NCBI GenBank assembly: GCA_009699565.1
Contig: WLNX01000141.1
Span: 1 to 5,051, forward strand
Length of the DNA stretch: 5,051 bases
Reading direction: 5' to 3'
DNA from: Actinomycetota bacterium
Lineage (GTDB): Bacteria; Actinomycetota; Thermoleophilia; Solirubrobacterales; Solirubrobacteraceae
Below, in pieces: positions 4,895 to 5,051 of this stretch. Positions within the stretch are counted from its first letter, which is position 1. The number at the start of each line of letters is the position of its first letter. The notes under the pieces were generated by a model. The model saw nothing but the letters and a program-made list of their open reading frames with translations, made no database searches and had not been told where the DNA came from. The position numbers and the translations under genes are program-made.

Positions 4895-5051
4895 ACAGCT
4901 GGGCTCGACAGCGAGAGAGCAAAGCGCTCCTCGCTGTCGGTCCAAAGTTGGTCCAGCTTCAGGCCGGCGGCCCCAAGGTCGTCGGCCAGTCGCTGCTCAG
5001 TGAACTTTGCGCTCACCTCGGTGCGGAGCTCCTCCCCCGATGCGAAGTCAA
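4891..5051 (-). CDS. egtD: L-histidine N-alpha-methyltransferase EgtD, C-terminal fragment (5' part outside window)
   Basis: The minus-strand frame enters from the right edge (first full codon 5049-5047) and ends at TAG 4893-4891, giving 52 residues. The fragment shows GEELRTEVSAKFT, an AAGLKLDQLWTD segment and FALSLSSP, which match the C-terminal end of EgtD (PF10017-type methyltransferases). EgtD trimethylates the histidine alpha-amino group with SAM to give hercynine, the first step of ergothioneine synthesis. In the mycobacterial enzyme, Glu282 and Ser284 of RTEVS contact the histidine imidazole; here they correspond to fragment residues Glu11 and Ser13, both kept. Related non-Egt members of the methyltransferase family remain possible, but RTEVSAKF with the conserved Glu/Ser favours EgtD. 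The stop codon overlaps the thiolase stop by 4 bp, tail to tail. The other egt genes, if present, would be to the right, outside the window. Confidence 0.85.
   Translation of the reverse strand, partial: DFASGEELRTEVSAKFTEQRLADDLGAAGLKLDQLWTDSEERFALSLSSPAV
4906..4939. terminator. Long hairpin after the thiolase gene, inside the egtD 3' end
   Basis: A perfect 10-bp inverted repeat (CGACAGCGAG 4906-4915, CTCGCTGTCG 4930-4939) continues, after a one-base bulge (A4916), into a 4-bp inner stem (GAGC 4917-4920, GCTC 4926-4929) with the 5-nt loop AAAGC. It starts 11 nt after the thiolase TAA and lies entirely in egtD codons. This is the strongest hairpin I see in the window. There is no U-tract on either side, so termination is inferred from its position and stability. 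Confidence 0.55.

Noticed and set aside
3983..4945. A 320-codon minus-strand open frame opposite the thiolase.
   Set aside because: It is the GC-rich antisense shadow of a clear thiolase with all catalytic motifs. Its translation is a low-complexity mix of Arg, Val, Leu and Ala with no recognisable family, and it also overlaps the egtD end in another frame.

Overview
The window is a 5.05 kb piece of a high-GC, gene-dense bacterial chromosome. Third codon positions are mostly G or C, and intergenic gaps are very short. The gene set (an NlpC/P60-like cell-wall hydrolase, EgtD of ergothioneine synthesis, a membrane-anchored minimal zincin and acyl-CoA catabolic enzymes) suggests an actinobacterium. 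The C-terminal style of the NlpC-like protein recalls Thermoleophilia/Solirubrobacterales, but that placement is an inference from memory. I see no mobile element, CRISPR array, tRNA or rRNA.

Layout, left to right: (1) 1-517 (+), the 3' end of a secreted-type NlpC/P60-like endopeptidase. (2) 524-940 (-), arfB, a GGQ-motif peptidyl-tRNA hydrolase for ribosome rescue, convergent with gene 1. (3) 981-2129 (+), an acyl-CoA dehydrogenase, divergent from arfB across about 40 bp. (4) 2142-2768 (+), a small metallopeptidase with two N-terminal membrane helices, 12 nt after the dehydrogenase and probably co-transcribed with it. (5) 2776-3540 (-), an HSD10-like short-chain 3-hydroxyacyl-CoA dehydrogenase, convergent with gene 4. 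(6) 3728-4894 (+), an acetyl-CoA acetyltransferase (thiolase), divergent from gene 5 across a 187-bp regulatory region with direct repeats. (7) 4891-5051 (-), the last 52 codons of egtD, whose stop codon overlaps the thiolase stop codon.

Three enzymes form a catabolic module. The flavin dehydrogenase makes the enoyl-CoA, the SDR oxidises the 3-hydroxyacyl-CoA and the thiolase cleaves the 3-ketoacyl-CoA. The enoyl-CoA hydratase step is not in the window. The SDR closely resembles human HSD10 (2-methyl-3-hydroxybutyryl-CoA dehydrogenase), so isoleucine or other branched short-chain acyl-CoA breakdown is as plausible as fatty-acid beta-oxidation. The other genes are housekeeping, cell-wall or redox-buffer functions with no clear link.

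No obviously new system is present. The points most worth a second look are the repeated leader upstream of the thiolase, the apparent back-to-back leaderless promoters between arfB and the dehydrogenase, the hairpins at all three convergent junctions, and the membrane-anchored zincin next to the dehydrogenase.
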